A stretch of 64,000 nucleotides of DNA from Palsa-1248 sp963737835 (GTDB lineage: Bacteria > Gemmatimonadota > Gemmatimonadetes > Gemmatimonadales > Gemmatimonadaceae). Positions 1-10,681 of the stretch are shown here, in pieces. Where the stretch lies: NCBI GenBank assembly GCA_963737835.1, contig CAVTUH010000001.1, positions 1,860,001 through 1,924,000 on the forward strand. The letters run 5' to 3'. The translations under genes were made by a program, and so were the position numbers. The stretch's first letter is position 1. Every line of letters starts with the position of its first letter. The notes beneath the pieces are model-generated. The model saw only the letters and a list, made by a program, of their open reading frames with translations, made no database searches and had not been told where the DNA came from.

Positions 1-763
1 CCAGTTCGACGGTCGCCGCCGAGGCCGGGCGATGCTCCGGCAAGAGGTCGCTCGATTCGAGCTGCGGAAGTGTGTCCTCCAGCGGCGGCCGGTCGTGCTC
101 GATCGTAAAAAACAACCTGGCCGAATCGGACCGTGACGGAATCAATCGGCTGTCGCCTCGGACTACGAGCTCGTACGTGCCGGGTGCGGCCAATCGACCC
201 GACGCGAGCACACCGTTCCAGGGGATTTCGCGCACGCCGTCGTTGTCCGATTCGAAAATGGGCGAGACCTCGCCCGTGGATGTGTGTATCTCGGCTCGCA
301 GCAACGCGCCGTGGGTCGTCAGTGTCTGGAACAGCATGTGCTCGGTGCGCGGATCGATTCGCGTTCGCGTGATGGGGCGAACCGCGACGGCGAAGGTGCG
401 CTGCTTGGCATCGGCGAAGACCTCGCGTTCACGCGCAGTAAAATCGTGGCCGTCCAGATCGACGAACGGATCGCGCTCGATCGCCGCGCGGAAATACACC
501 GACGCCGAATCCGGCTGGCCCAACGTCGCGTGGGCCGCGCCGAGGTACTTGTACGCCATCACTCGTTGCGCCGCCGAGACGACGAAGGGTGAGCTCGGCG
601 AGATGACGTCGCGAAACATCGCGAGGGCGCGTTCGACCTGGAGGTCTTCGTACAATCGAATCGCCCGGTGGAGCATCTCATCGGTGTTGCTCTGCGCCGC
701 GACGGCGCGCGGCAGCAACATCAGACACGCCGCGAGGATTCGCACCGGCCAACCGCGCATCAT
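1..763 (-). CDS. Exported hypothetical protein, helical-repeat-like N-terminus (partial, C-terminus off window)
   Basis: The frame is open from an ATG at 763 to the window edge, giving 254 visible residues. The N-terminus MMRGWPVRILAACLMLLPRA followed by VAAQS looks like a Sec signal peptide. Residues about 25-100 (IRLYEDLQVERALAMF, YKYLGAAHATLGQPDSA) resemble TPR-type helix pairs. Later residues look beta-rich (GTYELVVRGD). Its ATG overlaps the TGA of the upstream Ser/Thr kinase gene (ATGA), so the two are probably translationally coupled, and this protein may be an exported partner of the kinase pathway (inference). I do not recognise a named family. Confidence 0.75.
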   Translation of the reverse strand, partial: MMRGWPVRILAACLMLLPRAVAAQSNTDEMLHRAIRLYEDLQVERALAMFRDVISPSSPFVVSAAQRVMAYKYLGAAHATLGQPDSASVYFRAAIERDPFVDLDGHDFTAREREVFADAKQRTFAVAVRPITRTRIDPRTEHMLFQTLTTHGALLRAEIHTSTGEVSPIFESDNDGVREIPWNGVLASGRLAAPGTYELVVRGDSRLIPSRSDSARLFFTIEHDRPPLEDTLPQLESSDLLPEHRPASAATVEL

Positions 764-2656
764 GGCTCGACGGCCTTCAGCTCGATGGCGCTCAACCGCG
801 TGGTCGTGCCGGGTGTCATGACGATTGTCGTGTCGAAGTCGACGTAGCCAGGCGCCGTGATCCGCAGGTGCCGCTCGCCGGCGAGGACGTCCCGGTCGAC
901 CACCGCGCCCTGCCCGATCGTCTCGTTGTCGATCATGATGAGCGCGTCGCCAGGAAAAGCGCGCACCCGCAGCTTCCCGGTTGCCGTGTCGACTGCGGGT
1001 TGCGCGGCCGACTCCGGCAGTGTGGACGGCTGGACCGACACCGGCGCCGGTGCTTGGGGCACCACGGCCGTCGCACCAGGCGGGAACGCGTTCGCAGATG
1101 GCGTGACGACGGGTGCAGGCGCCGACACCGTTTGTGGAGCCGCATTTGCCGGCTCGACTCCCCCAGGGCCGTGCGAGGTGCCGCCCGGCGCTGTGGCCGC
1201 CACTGACAGCGGACGCCGCCACAGCCACAACCCGAGCACCGACGCCACCACGACCGCGCTCGCCCCGCTCACTCGCCGCACGCGCCGTCTCCGTTCGCTC
1301 GATCGGCGGAAGGCGTCGTGCGCGGCGACGACCGCCATCGTGTCTTCGAGCGGGGGGAGCGCGCTCGTTCGAACCGCTGGCAGCGGCGTCCCGCCTGCCA
1401 GGCTGCGCAGCATCGCCTCTCCCGCCGCGCGATCGGCATCACTCAGGGGGATGCTCTCGACGGCCTCCAGCATGGCGTTCGTCGTTGCGTACCGGCGGTC
1501 AGGATCCTTGGACAGGACCCGGGTGAGGATCGCGGTCAGCTCGCTCGGGATGTCCTCGCGCGCCTTGGTCACATCTGGCGCCGGTGTGAAGAAGTGATGG
1601 TGCATGATCGCGGCGAGCGTGTCGGCCTGAAAGGGCAGCGCCCCCGTCAGCATTCTGAAACGCGACCACACCGAGGGAGTACTGGTCCGACTGCGGCGCA
1701 GCCACCTTCCCCGCGCACTGCTCCGGGCTCATGAAGTAGGGCGTGCCAATCACCGACCCCGTCGTGGTCATCGACGCATTGTCGATCGCGCGCGCCACGC
1801 CAAAGTCGGTGACGATGACGCGGCCCTCGCGATCGATCAGGATGTTGCCGCCCTTGATGTCCCGGTGGACGATGCCATGCGCATGCGCGTAGGCGACAGC
1901 GCTCGTTGCAGCTCGGAGTACCGATACCACGACGGCTATTGGCAGTGCCCCTTGCTCGGCAATCACACGATCGAGCCCGCGCCCTTCGACGTACTTCATC
2001 GCCAAGTAGGCGAGCGAGGCCGTCTGTCCGACCCGGTAAATCGGGATGATGCTGGGGTGATCCAGCGCGGCAGCCATCTGCGCCTCGCGCTCGAACCGGC
2101 CGATCACCGCGGGACCCAGCAGCAATTCGGGCGGCAGCACCTTGAGCGCGACCGTCCGCCGCAGCTGGCGCTCGACGCCGCGATAGACGATGGCCATCCC
2201 GCCGCGCCCGATTTCCCGCTCGACATCATAGTCGTCGGCCAGCTCACGGCGCACGAGCTGAAGCAGGGCGTCGCCCGACCGTCCTGAGAGGGTACGCGTG
2301 AGGACGGGGACCTCGGCCGATCGTGGCGCGCTTCCGCTGCTGGACCGTCGGGTGTCGGACGCGCGGGCCGACTCTCCCGGTGTCACTCGGGCGTCGGCCA
2401 GCTCGTGCGGAGCCAGCACGAGTGTAGTCGCGTCCGGGTTCGTCAATGCGGTCCCGCACTTCTCGCAGTATCGCGCGTCAGGCGTGTTGGTCGCCTGGCA
2501 CTGCGAGCATTGCACTCCGGCCGCAACGGTCGCTGCCAGCGGATCTGCCGGCGACGGACTCGATGACGGCTGGCTGGCGCTCAGCACGGCTGATTCGCGC
2601 GCGTCGCGCGTACGACCGCGCGGTCCGCCCCCACTCCGTTTCCGCCTGCGGCCCAT
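760..2656 (-). CDS. Membrane Ser/Thr protein kinase with zinc ribbon and PEGA domain (one-base frameshift)
   Basis: Hanks-type kinase of about 631 residues once a single extra base is removed. In order: zinc-ribbon cysteines C50, C53, C64, C67; glycine loop GRGGMAIV at 150; Lys172 (ALKVL); catalytic HRD 264-266; DFG 284-286; SPEQ activation-loop end near 310; a transmembrane helix around ASAVVVASVLGLWLW; a Pro/Ala-rich linker; and a C-terminal PEGA domain (GKLRVRAFPGDALIMIDNET). The kinase should face the cytoplasm and PEGA the periplasm. The frame breaks at 1653-1654, where the coding strand has CAGAATG instead of CAGATG. Removing one A restores FQMLTGALPF, the conserved kinase sequence, so the gene is probably functional. 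It overlaps the following exported-protein gene by 4 bases. Confidence 0.88.
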
Positions 2657-2790
2657 GTCAGCGAGGACGCCGGGGGGCGGCGCGTAGCAAGATGAAGGCT
2701 CGGGACTCAGCGACCGTGCGCAGGAGCATCAGACTGTAGACGAGCGGCCGCGCGAAGCGTGGCGGCGACAAGGAGATCGGTGTCGGGAGC

Positions 2791-5700
2791 CTAGGGGGTC
2801 GCGGTCTCCGTGAACGTCACGCCACCCACCCCGGCGCCGGACGCGGAGACTGTGTACGTGCCCGGTCCGCCGACCGTGACCACCACTTCCGCGAGACCGC
2901 TCGAGTTCGTGGTCTGGACACTCGCGGAGCCGCCGCCGTTGAGGGTCGCCCCCCCACTCGCTTCGAAGGTGACCGCAATGCCTGCCACGGGCCGGCCGGC
3001 CGGGTCGACCACCCGCACGGCCAGTGGCAGCGGGAGCGTGGTCCCTTGGGTCCCGGATTGTCCACTGCCGCGGATCGATCGCAGCGGCGGCGCCGCCCGG
3101 AACCCGGCGTTGAGGGGAATGAAGGTGACCGGCTGAAATGAGACGTTGCCCACGACACTGTCGCCGACGGCCATCTGGACGCCAACGCCACGAGGTCCCA
3201 ACGAGTCACCCCACCAATTGGCCGGCATGGACACACCGGCAGCCTGCTCGTTCACTACGCCTGCCGTGTCGTTATCGAAGATGTCGTTCGTGTTCGCCTC
3301 GAACGCCGTCAGGATGCCCATCGCAATACCGACCCGGTTCCTCGAGAGGAAGTTGCTGTCTGCCCTGACCGTCGAGCCCGAGAGCGACAGCGCTGCATAG
3401 CTCGGGTAGCCGGTGACCGCGTTCCCGACTGCCGTCACGCTATCCCCTTGTAGATCGACGACGCCGACGAGTGTGCTCGTGGTCACCGTGCCCTCGGGTG
3501 CACCCCCTGCCATGGTGTTGCCGGTAATGAAGGCGTGCTGGGCGCCGGAGACGGCGACCGCGCGTTGATTGGCGCCCGTGAACGTCGCATTCCCGTTCAC
3601 GTCGACCACGGCGCCAGGGGCAGTCACGGATACCGCCGCCGTGCCGGCCGGCCCACACTGGCTGAACCAGCCCCCGCTCACCGCGACGCGAATGCTGTTT
3701 CCCGTCGCCTGCACACAATCGATCACCGCGGTCGTCAACGTGTCCGATGTCAGGCTCGCGGTGTCCGCAGCCGACAGCACGATGCCGATGCTGCCGCCGT
3801 GCACGTGCGAGAGCTGCAGGGTCCAGGTCGAGTTCTCAGACCTGATGCCGTACCGCCCACCTGCAATCGGATTGCTCTGAATGACCGTCGGGAAACTGGC
3901 ACCGCGGGTGCCGATCAATCGGATCGCATCCACGAGTGCGACGGTGCCCGTGTCGCCTTTGATGGAATTGCCTGTCACCTGCACCCCAGACGACGTATTC
4001 AGCTCGAGTCCGGAGCGGCCGTCGGACGCGGAACTGCCCGGGTTGAGATCGTTGCTCTGGGCGAGCGTGTTGAATGCGTTGCTCGCGACCTGGCTCGCGC
4101 CAGTGACGCCGAGCACGCGCATCGAGCTGTCCACCGCCCGCCAGGTTGTTCCCCGTGGCGACGACCGATGTCGTGCTATCGAGCAGGACTTCGGGCCCAT
4201 ACGTCCAGCGCACGACATTGGCCGAGACGAGGTTATTGGCGCCGTAATCGACCTCGATGCCCGTCGAGTTGGTGCCATCCTGCGCGTTGTGCACGAGGTA
4301 GGCTTGCGACCGCGTGATGGATCCGTTGGCGACGTTGTGGAGCAGGATGCCATAGCCCTTGATGGTTTGCACTTTCGTGCTGTCGACATTCGCCGTGCTC
4401 GTGGAGTCGATGTAGATGCCGCGTCCGGAGTTGAAAGGATCCGAGGTGGGGTTCACGTAGACGTTGGAGATCGCGACCGTCGCGCCGTGCGTGTAGATCG
4501 CCGCGCCGTCGAGCGTATGGCGGATCGCCAGCGTGCGGATGAACACCCGGGCCGACGTGTTGGCGATAATGCCTGCGGTGCCGGTGTCGTGCGACAACAG
4601 CGGCAGTTTCGTCGGGTCGTTGCTGTTGGCTCGATATGCGGTTGGGTCTCCCATCAACATGATGTCGCGGCTCAGCGCGACCATCTCGCTGTACGGACCG
4701 GCGCCGACTCGCACGAAGACCGTGTCTTGCGGCGCCGCCGCGTTCACGCCGTCCTGGATGTGCAGGTACGGCCGCTTGAGCGTACCGAAGCGCAGCGTGT
4801 CCAGCGTGCTGTTGTCGACGTAGATCAGGGTGGGATTGCGCTCGACGACCGTGACGCTGGCCGACACCTTGCCGGCCTGTGCGACGATCGACGTCGTGCC
4901 TGGACTGAGCGCGGTGACGACACCGACGAGGGGTCCGCCCGCTGCGACCGTGGCCACGCCGGTGTTGGAGCTTTGCCACGTCACTGTGTCGCCCGTGATG
5001 ACCTGGCCTGCGCTGTTCATGACCGTCGCGGTGTACGCGAGCATTTGCCCGCGCGCCGTCATGGTGTCCAGAGTCGAGTTGAGCACGATCCGAGCGGGGT
5101 TGTTGGTCACCCACACGGCCGCGGAGTCGGCGAGAATGCCGCTCGTGGCGCGGACGGTCGTGCGCCCCACCGCGAGCGAGGTCAGCAGGCCACCCGTCGA
5201 CACCGTCGCGACGGCAGTGTTATCCACGGACCAGGTGACGGAGGTGGGCGGCAAGGAAGCACCGCGGCTGTTCTGGATCGTTGCTTTGGCCGTGAGTGTG
5301 TCGCCGAGTGATGGCAATGTGTCGCTGTGTGACAGGAGCTTGATCACAGCCGGCGCGTTGGTCACGGTGATCAGCGCGGTATCGGAAAGCGTCGCATAGG
5401 TGGCGATCACTCGCGCGGTCCCCTGGCGGATGGCGACGACCCGGCCATCCTGTGTGGCGACCGAGAGAATTGTGCTGTCCGACGAAAACCAGAACGGCGT
5501 GAGCCCGGTGACGGTGCCGCCGAGCGAATTGGTGAAGGTCACGCCGATTTTGAGCGTATCCCCAACGCTGTTCATCGTGGCGGTGTCCACGGAGAGCGAG
5601 AGCTTGACGGGGATGTTCGCCACCTGCACGACAACGGTGTCGGCCGCGAGATCCTGTGTCGCGACGATCCGCGCGGTCCCAAGGGCCAGGCCAGTGACGG

Positions 5701-6886
5701 TGCGGGTCGGGGAGTTCACCTGCGCGATCGTCGGGTCGAGCGACGTGAGAGTGGGGTTCGCGGTGGCGATTTGGTTGTTGTTGCGATCGTACGCGGTGAC
5801 GCTGAGGACGAGCGTGCCGCCGACGGACGGGATCGCGAGGCCGTTCGGCGCCGTCATCACAATGCGCGTCGCGCGCTGCGTGACCGAGACAGCGAGGCTG
5901 TCACGGGCCGGGGGGTGGCTGGCGTAGACGTAGGTGCTCCCGTTGCCGACTGCCTGCAGGTTCCCCGACTGGTCGACCGTGATGACACCGACGCTCTGGA
6001 GGCCCCATGTGGGCGATGCCGCGTTCCCCTTGATCGAATTGCCAAGCGAGTCGACGGCTCCCGCCCCGAGGGTGGTATCGGCTCCGAAGGCAGTCAGGGT
6101 TACGGGCAGCGACGGCGTGAACGCGAAATGGGCCGGAACCTGCTGCACGGTGACGGCGAGAGCGGCCGTATCTCCGGCGACCGAAGCCTTGACGGTGGCG
6201 GAGCCATTGGCGATTGCGGTGAGCCGTCCCTTGTTGGTCACCTTGGCGAACAACGTGTCCGAGCTCGTCCAGGTGAACGCGACGTTCGGGATCTCGTCGT
6301 TGTGGATGTCGTAAGCGTGCGCAGACACCGTGATTGTGTCACCGAATGCTCCGAGGGACCTGGTCCCGCGGTCGAACTGGACGCTCTTCGGCGACACAAA
6401 AAAGGTCTTCGTCAGCGTCGGGGGCGGCCCGGCGAGGGCGGAGTTGACGAGTTGAACGGTGAGCGTCGCGGTACCCAGGCCTCGCGCCACCAGCGTGTCC
6501 GTGCCGGAGGATGAGGTGGCGATTGCGAGAATCGTCGAATCCGAGGAGCGAAGGGCGAGGTGGGGGTTCGTGTACGGCGACCCGTCCACCGTAACCGTGA
6601 CGGCCGCTGCCGTTCGTACGCCGGCGGTCAGCGTCGTGTCACCGGTGTAGGTAAGCACGACGTGTCCTGACCGGGGTCCGGTCGCGGCCTCGCAGGTGGC
6701 TAGAATTGCGACAGCAGCGAGGGACCCGGCCACCGCCGCGATCCGTGGCGCCCCCCGGACGAATGCGCTCCCACGGGCCGCCCGGTAGGGCGGTTGGGGA
6801 CAAAGTCCGGTTCTGGCTGCCAACCCAGGAGTTGCTCGGCGCCGGCCGCCGCTTGAGGAGGTACCGGAGGCCGTGTCAGAGCGCAT
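2791..6886 (-). CDS. Giant exported Ig-like (BIG2) and right-handed beta-helix protein (one-base frameshift)
   Basis: Predicted surface or exported protein of about 1364 residues after joining two frames. The N-terminus has a hydrophobic segment (IAAVAGSLAAVAILATCEA), perhaps a signal with a poor lipobox; the true start could lie downstream of the ATG at 6886. There follow roughly seven bacterial Ig-like repeats with the recurrent pattern VTWSSDNTAVATVS / GTARVIAT, then a beta-helix region with parallel-repeat hallmarks (GNSIKGDTG, VTGNT, NNLVSANVV), and a final Ig-like CarboxypepD/BIG1-type domain (GRPVAGIAVTFEASGGATL). The frame breaks at 4137-4139: GGG on the coding strand should be GG, restoring NNLAAVDSSMRVLG. 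Such proteins commonly mediate adhesion or polysaccharide binding; the ligand cannot be told from sequence. Confidence 0.8.
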
Positions 6887-6972
6887 ATTTCACCTACGAC
6901 AGGGACGACCCCCGGTCGGCCAACGTTTCCGCGCGGCACCGCGTATCGCGGTGTAGGAGACTGCAGCGTTCT

Positions 6973-7638
6973 ATGACACCTGCTTTGGCCCTCATCCGGC
7001 CGGCCCCTGAGAGCGGATCGCGGTTGGTTCGCGGACGCGCGGTGCGCGGCGATGCCGCGCCGGGTCCTGCGTCGGATGCAGGAGCCGCGGCGGAGCAATT
7101 GGCCCAAGCGGAGGAGCGGCACCTGATCGCGGCCGCGCAGCACGGCGAGCGTGACGCGTTTGGCGCTCTCGTGCGCGCGCATCAGCGTCGCGCATATGGC
7201 GTCGCCCGTGCGATCGTCTCGACTCACGAGGACGCTGAGGACGCGGTGCAGGAGGGCTTCCTCCACGCGTTTCGCGCACTCGATCGGTTTGTGACGGGCC
7301 AACCATTTGGCGCGTGGCTGCACCGCATCGTCGCCAACGCGGCACTCGATCTCACCCGGCGCCGGCGCGTGCGCGAGGCTGACGCGCTTCCGGAGAATCT
7401 GACGACCGGCGCATTCGATCCAGCCGAGACGTCGGACTTGCGTTCGCGGCTGGCTGAGGCTTTGACATTGTTGTCGGACCGGCAGCGCGCGGTCATCGTG
7501 CTGCATGACGTGCAAGGTTTTCGGCATGGCGAGATCGGGCGGCTCCTCGGCATTCCCGAAGGGACTGCTCGGTCCGACCTCTTCCATGCTCGACTCACGC
7601 TGCGCCGCGGGCTGCGGTCGCTGCGGGAAGTCCCGTGA
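6973..7638 (+). CDS. ECF-type RNA polymerase sigma factor
   Basis: Sigma-70 family protein of 221 residues. Region 2 is seen in GERDAFGALVRAHQRRAYGV..EDAEDAVQEGFLHAFRALDRF and region 4 in LLSDRQRAVIVLHDVQGFRHGEIG..IPEGTARSDLFHAR, the helix-turn-helix that reads the -35 element. The ATG at 6973 is preferred: an AGGAGA lies 12 bases upstream, and longer versions would run into the divergent surface-protein gene. It ends inside the ribosome-binding region of a small membrane protein, the usual sigma/anti-sigma arrangement. The target regulon is unknown. Confidence 0.88.
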   Translation: MTPALALIRPAPESGSRLVRGRAVRGDAAPGPASDAGAAAEQLAQAEERHLIAAAQHGERDAFGALVRAHQRRAYGVARAIVSTHEDAEDAVQEGFLHAFRALDRFVTGQPFGAWLHRIVANAALDLTRRRRVREADALPENLTTGAFDPAETSDLRSRLAEALTLLSDRQRAVIVLHDVQGFRHGEIGRLLGIPEGTARSDLFHARLTLRRGLRSLREVP

Positions 7639-7643
7639 GGAGG
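7638..7643 (+). promoter_or_regulatory. Ribosome binding site fixing the start of the anti-sigma candidate
   Basis: A perfect AGGAGG, overlapping the end of the sigma-factor stop codon, lies 6 bases before the ATG at 7650. This favours 7650 over the GTG at 7635. Confidence 0.75.
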
Positions 7644-7649
7644 CGACGA

Positions 7650-8048
7650 ATGCACTTCGCTGGGCATCTGCGGCGCGGCTCGAACGGGCGGCCTCCGACC
7701 TCAGCGCTCGTGTCGCGACTTCTGCGCGACGCGTATGCGGCGCCGCAGGATCCGGCGTTCTGGGATCGGCTCGAGGCGCGCATCATGGCGAGCGTGCAGC
7801 CTATACCCGCCTGGTCATCGAACGGCTGGCCGGCCGCATTTCGAGCATGGGCTCGAGCGGGGCTGGCCGCAGCCTGCGCGGCGGCACTCGCCGCAGGCGT
7901 GGCGGCGTGGACGAGCCGCAACATCGAGGCACGTGTAGCTTACGAGAGCGTGCTCGATCGGGAGTACGCCGTTCCCGTGTTTGCCGACTCGCGGTTCATC
8001 AACGTCTCCGAACGGGAGGCGAGTGCGCGATATGTCCTATCACATTGA
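7650..8048 (+). CDS. Small single-pass membrane protein, candidate anti-sigma factor
   Basis: 132-residue protein starting at ATG 7650, directly behind the sigma gene. Residues about 20-45 (LVSRLLRDAYAAPQDPAFWDRLEARIM) form a charged cytoplasmic helix region. One transmembrane helix follows around ARAGLAAACAAALAAGVAAW, then a periplasmic tail. No HXXXCXXC zinc motif is visible, so it is not a ZAS-type anti-sigma. The assignment as anti-sigma rests on gene order and topology only. Its 3' end overlaps the next gene by 17 bases. Confidence 0.7.
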   Translation: MHFAGHLRRGSNGRPPTSALVSRLLRDAYAAPQDPAFWDRLEARIMASVQPIPAWSSNGWPAAFRAWARAGLAAACAAALAAGVAAWTSRNIEARVAYESVLDREYAVPVFADSRFINVSEREASARYVLSH

Positions 8049-8409
8049 CGCGACCAAGAACTCGGCGCTCGCGTTCCTCCTCGGCGCGGCGCTTGTTGGG
8101 GGCGTTTTCGGCTTCACGGCTGACCGGCTCGTCACGCGCGAACGCGTGTGCCCGCGGTGGGGTGATCGAGCGGCAATGATCCACCGTTTTGGCGATGAGT
8201 TGGACCTGTCCGACGGTGAACGGGCGGCTGTCGACACGATCCTGGCCGCGAAGCACCGCGCCGTGCAAGCGCTCGTCCTTCCCATGCGCCCGCAACTGGA
8301 CTCGATCGACGACGACGCAAATCGTCGTATCAAGGCCCGTCTCCAGCCGAACCAGCAGGCCATGTTCGACCGCATGCTGGCCGAGACCAAGGCGGAGAAT
8401 AAGGAGTAA
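8032..8409 (+). CDS. Spy/CpxP-like or heavy-metal-sensor-like membrane protein
   Basis: 125 residues from ATG 8032. An N-terminal transmembrane/signal segment (SALAFLLGAALVGGVFGFTA) is followed by an all-helical periplasmic part: LDLSDGERAAVDTILAAKHRAVQALVLPMRPQLD and LQPNQQAMFDRML. The spacing resembles Spy/CpxP and periplasmic heavy-metal sensor proteins, which have LTxxQ-like repeats; here they read LSDGE and LQPNQ. A GGGAGG lies 12 bases upstream of the ATG. Overlap with the preceding gene makes it the third member of the sigma operon, suggesting an envelope-stress sensing role (inference). Confidence 0.72.
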   Translation: MSYHIDATKNSALAFLLGAALVGGVFGFTADRLVTRERVCPRWGDRAAMIHRFGDELDLSDGERAAVDTILAAKHRAVQALVLPMRPQLDSIDDDANRRIKARLQPNQQAMFDRMLAETKAENKE

Positions 8410-8418
8410 AAGCGGGCA

Positions 8419-8439
8419 GCGGGCGCTTATAGCGCCCGC
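8419..8439. terminator. Bidirectional hairpin between convergent genes
   Basis: A perfect 9-bp stem GCGGGCGCT / AGCGCCCGC with loop TAT lies between two convergent stop codons, and overlaps the stop of the minus-strand gene. No T-tract follows. The core GGGCGC..GCGCCC is the same hairpin that accompanies repeat family B elsewhere in the window. Confidence 0.6.
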
Positions 8440-9575
8440 CCCACCCACCCGCCGACAAAGTACCCCACAGCCGCCACGCCGAGGCCCACGACGAACATGT
8501 CGATCCCCGATCGAATGCTACCGCGGCCGGTGAAGATGGAGCGCGCCGCGCCAACGATGAAGTGAGACGCCATGGCCAGCGTGAATGCGACCACGATGGC
8601 CACCGTGCCGCTCCAGAAAAAGAAGGGGAAGACGGGGATGATCGCGCCGAACGCGGTGGCGAGGCCCGTGACCCACCCCTCGCGGAGCGGCGACATGGCG
8701 GGATCCCCGATCTTGAGCTCCTCTTGCACCTGCTCCGCCAGCATGCGCTTGGGATCGGCCATCACCTGTGTCGCCAGCTGATGCGCGGCCCCGCGTTCCA
8801 TCCCCTTGGCTTCGTATACCAGCGCCAACTCGTCGCGCTCCACCTCCGGCATGAGTGCGATCTCGTCGCGCTCCATCTGGATTTCGTGCGCGTACACCTC
8901 CTGCTCGCTCTTCGCGGCCAGGTAGCCACTCGAGCCCATCGACAACGCGTCCGCGATGAGCCCCGCGACGCCAGCGACGACGACCGCGCGGTATTGTGTG
9001 GTAGCGGACGCACCGATGACGCCGGCCACCAGGCCGAAGTTCGCCGTCAGACCATCGTTGAAACCATACACGACGTTCCGCAGGAATCCGCCCGATTCGG
9101 CGCGGTGCCACGGCTCGCCCCCTGAGCCAGACAGCCCGGCGAGTGTGGTTGCGTGTTCGGCGCTCTCGCGCGCGAGCAGCAATGCCTCACCGCTCCCCGC
9201 CACTTCGCGATCAGTGGCACGGTGCATGTCCAGGTAGGCCTTGACCTCCCGCCCTTCCTCGGCCAACAGCATCGGCAGCAGGAATCCCGGCCCGAGAACC
9301 CGTCCCAGCCGGGCGAGTATCCGAGCGCGCGGACTGGGTCGATGCGGCGCTACGATCTGCCCGTGGTCGGCCAGCAGCTTCGCCCAGATCTGGACGTGCC
9401 GGTCCTCGACCTCAGCGAGTCGCGCATAGACATCGCGTTTGTGTGCGTCCCTCTCAGCGGCCGCAAGCACGCGATACAGGAATGCGGCGTCCGCCTCGTC
9501 TTGCCAATGGTGGGCAAACGACTCGAGGTCCGGTGCCGGCCCCAGCCCCGGCGGCGACTGCAGAGTGTCGGGCAT
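8427..9575 (-). CDS. mbfA: Erythrin-VIT membrane protein (ferritin-like domain fused to VIT1/CCC1 transporter)
   Basis: 382 residues. Residues about 15-75 are a ferritin/rubrerythrin-like helical domain carrying carboxylate and His iron ligands (DEADAAFLYR, ERDAHKRD, EVEDRH, including E27, E41, E57, H60). From about residue 165 comes a VIT1/CCC1 integral membrane domain with NVVYGFNDGLTANFGLVAG, the long cytoplasmic helix rich in Glu/Met (EIQMERDEIALMPEVERDE), and C-terminal membrane helices. Family members (MbfA, Er-VIT1) export or sequester Fe/Mn across the inner membrane to limit iron stress. Monocistronic and convergent with the sigma operon; no Irr/Fur box was identified by eye. Confidence 0.88.
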   Translation of the reverse strand: MPDTLQSPPGLGPAPDLESFAHHWQDEADAAFLYRVLAAAERDAHKRDVYARLAEVEDRHVQIWAKLLADHGQIVAPHRPSPRARILARLGRVLGPGFLLPMLLAEEGREVKAYLDMHRATDREVAGSGEALLLARESAEHATTLAGLSGSGGEPWHRAESGGFLRNVVYGFNDGLTANFGLVAGVIGASATTQYRAVVVAGVAGLIADALSMGSSGYLAAKSEQEVYAHEIQMERDEIALMPEVERDELALVYEAKGMERGAAHQLATQVMADPKRMLAEQVQEELKIGDPAMSPLREGWVTGLATAFGAIIPVFPFFFWSGTVAIVVAFTLAMASHFIVGAARSIFTGRGSIRSGIDMFVVGLGVAAVGYFVGGWVGRAL

Positions 9576-9715
9576 GAGGGGAATCTAAGAGGCCCGACTT
9601 CGAGACTCGTCCCGAAGCCCCAGTCCCGGCCTCTTGGCTCCAGCAACCAGCCAACCCCGCCCCGGTGTCACATCAGCATGTTCGGGACGGCCTGATCCCC
9701 CATTGGAGGCTCACG

Positions 9716-10561
9716 ATGCGACTTCCCCTTCTGCTCCTGTGCGCTGGAGCGGTGGTTACGTTGCCCGCTCACGCGCAAGACCAAAGCTCCGACGGCCCAG
9801 GCCGGCGCAATGAGTGTCCGGATTGGTCGTCGCGACCGGTGCGCGCGTTCTCCTTGCGGATGGACGGGGGCAATCGTGCCGCGATTGGCGTCACGACCAC
9901 ATTGGGCGGGATGCGCGATACCCTCGGTCTGTTGGTCACGGAAGTGGTAGCCGACGGCCCGGCCGACAAAGCGAAGATCGAGGAGGGCGATCGGCTGCAG
10001 AAGGTGAACGAAACGGATCTGCGGCTCTCCGCCGCCGACGCCGGCGATCGCGAGATGCGCGGCCTCATGGCCCGCCGGCTGATCCGTGTGCTCGAGAAGC
10101 TCAAGCCGGGGGATCCCATCGAGCTCCTGGTCTACTCTGACGGCAAGACTCGTACGGTCAAGGTGACGACCGCCAAGGCGTCCGAAGCCTTCAAGGACGA
10201 CGGGCTGTTTGGTTTCGACTATGACTGGAATGGTGGCAATACCGTCGTGCGGCTGGACGGGTTGAAGGACCAGCTCAGCGGGCTCGGCAACGAGCTTTCC
10301 CGCAGCTTCCGGGTGTTCGATCCGACTGAACGCGACGGGCCAATCGGCGGGCGACCGTACGATCTCGGCCCAGGCAGCTACCGGATCGAGGTGCCGCCCG
10401 TACCGCCGGTGCCCTCTGTGGCGCCCGTCCCACCCGCGATCGTGACCCCCGGTTCGCCCGCGACACCACCAGCGCCGCCGGTCGACGCTCCCCGCCGCAC
10501 CATGCGGATCCGCGCCGTGGCTCCGCCGGCATCCGACCAGAGCATGGTGGTGAGGATGTGA
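9716..10561 (+). CDS. Secreted PDZ-domain protein
   Basis: 281 residues starting at ATG 9716, which has GGAGG 6 bases upstream (9705-9709). A clear Sec signal peptide (MRLPLLLLCAGAVVTLPAHA) precedes a PDZ domain at about 45-150 with the carboxylate-binding region and GPADKAKIEEGDRLQKVNET core. The C-terminal quarter is Pro/Val-rich (VPPVPPVPSVAPVPP), probably unstructured. There is no protease domain and no catalytic triad, so it is likely a periplasmic PDZ adaptor rather than a DegP/HtrA. It converges on the DUF3857 gene across a family A repeat element. Confidence 0.82.
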   Translation: MRLPLLLLCAGAVVTLPAHAQDQSSDGPGRRNECPDWSSRPVRAFSLRMDGGNRAAIGVTTTLGGMRDTLGLLVTEVVADGPADKAKIEEGDRLQKVNETDLRLSAADAGDREMRGLMARRLIRVLEKLKPGDPIELLVYSDGKTRTVKVTTAKASEAFKDDGLFGFDYDWNGGNTVVRLDGLKDQLSGLGNELSRSFRVFDPTERDGPIGGRPYDLGPGSYRIEVPPVPPVPSVAPVPPAIVTPGSPATPPAPPVDAPRRTMRIRAVAPPASDQSMVVRM

Positions 10562-10565
10562 GGGG

Positions 10566-10677
10566 CTGGACGTTGGACGTTAGACGTTGGACGTTAGAAG
10601 CAAACCTCGAGGCCTGTCACGGTGCACTGCGACAGGCCTCGAGGTTTCTTCTCTAACGTCCAACGTCCAACGTCCAG
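10566..10677. repeat. Family A heptamer element, copy 1 (inverted arrays around a hairpin)
   Basis: The left arm 10566-10597 is tandem GGACGTT/AGACGTT heptamers. The centre 10602-10647 is a perfect 17-bp stem (AAACCTCGAGGCCTGTC and its complement) with loop ACGGTGCACTGC. The right arm 10653-10677 is the inverse heptamers CGTCCAA/CGTCTAA. The whole element is palindromic and lies between two convergent genes, so it probably terminates transcription in both directions. Confidence 0.85.
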
Positions 10678-10681
10678 CTTC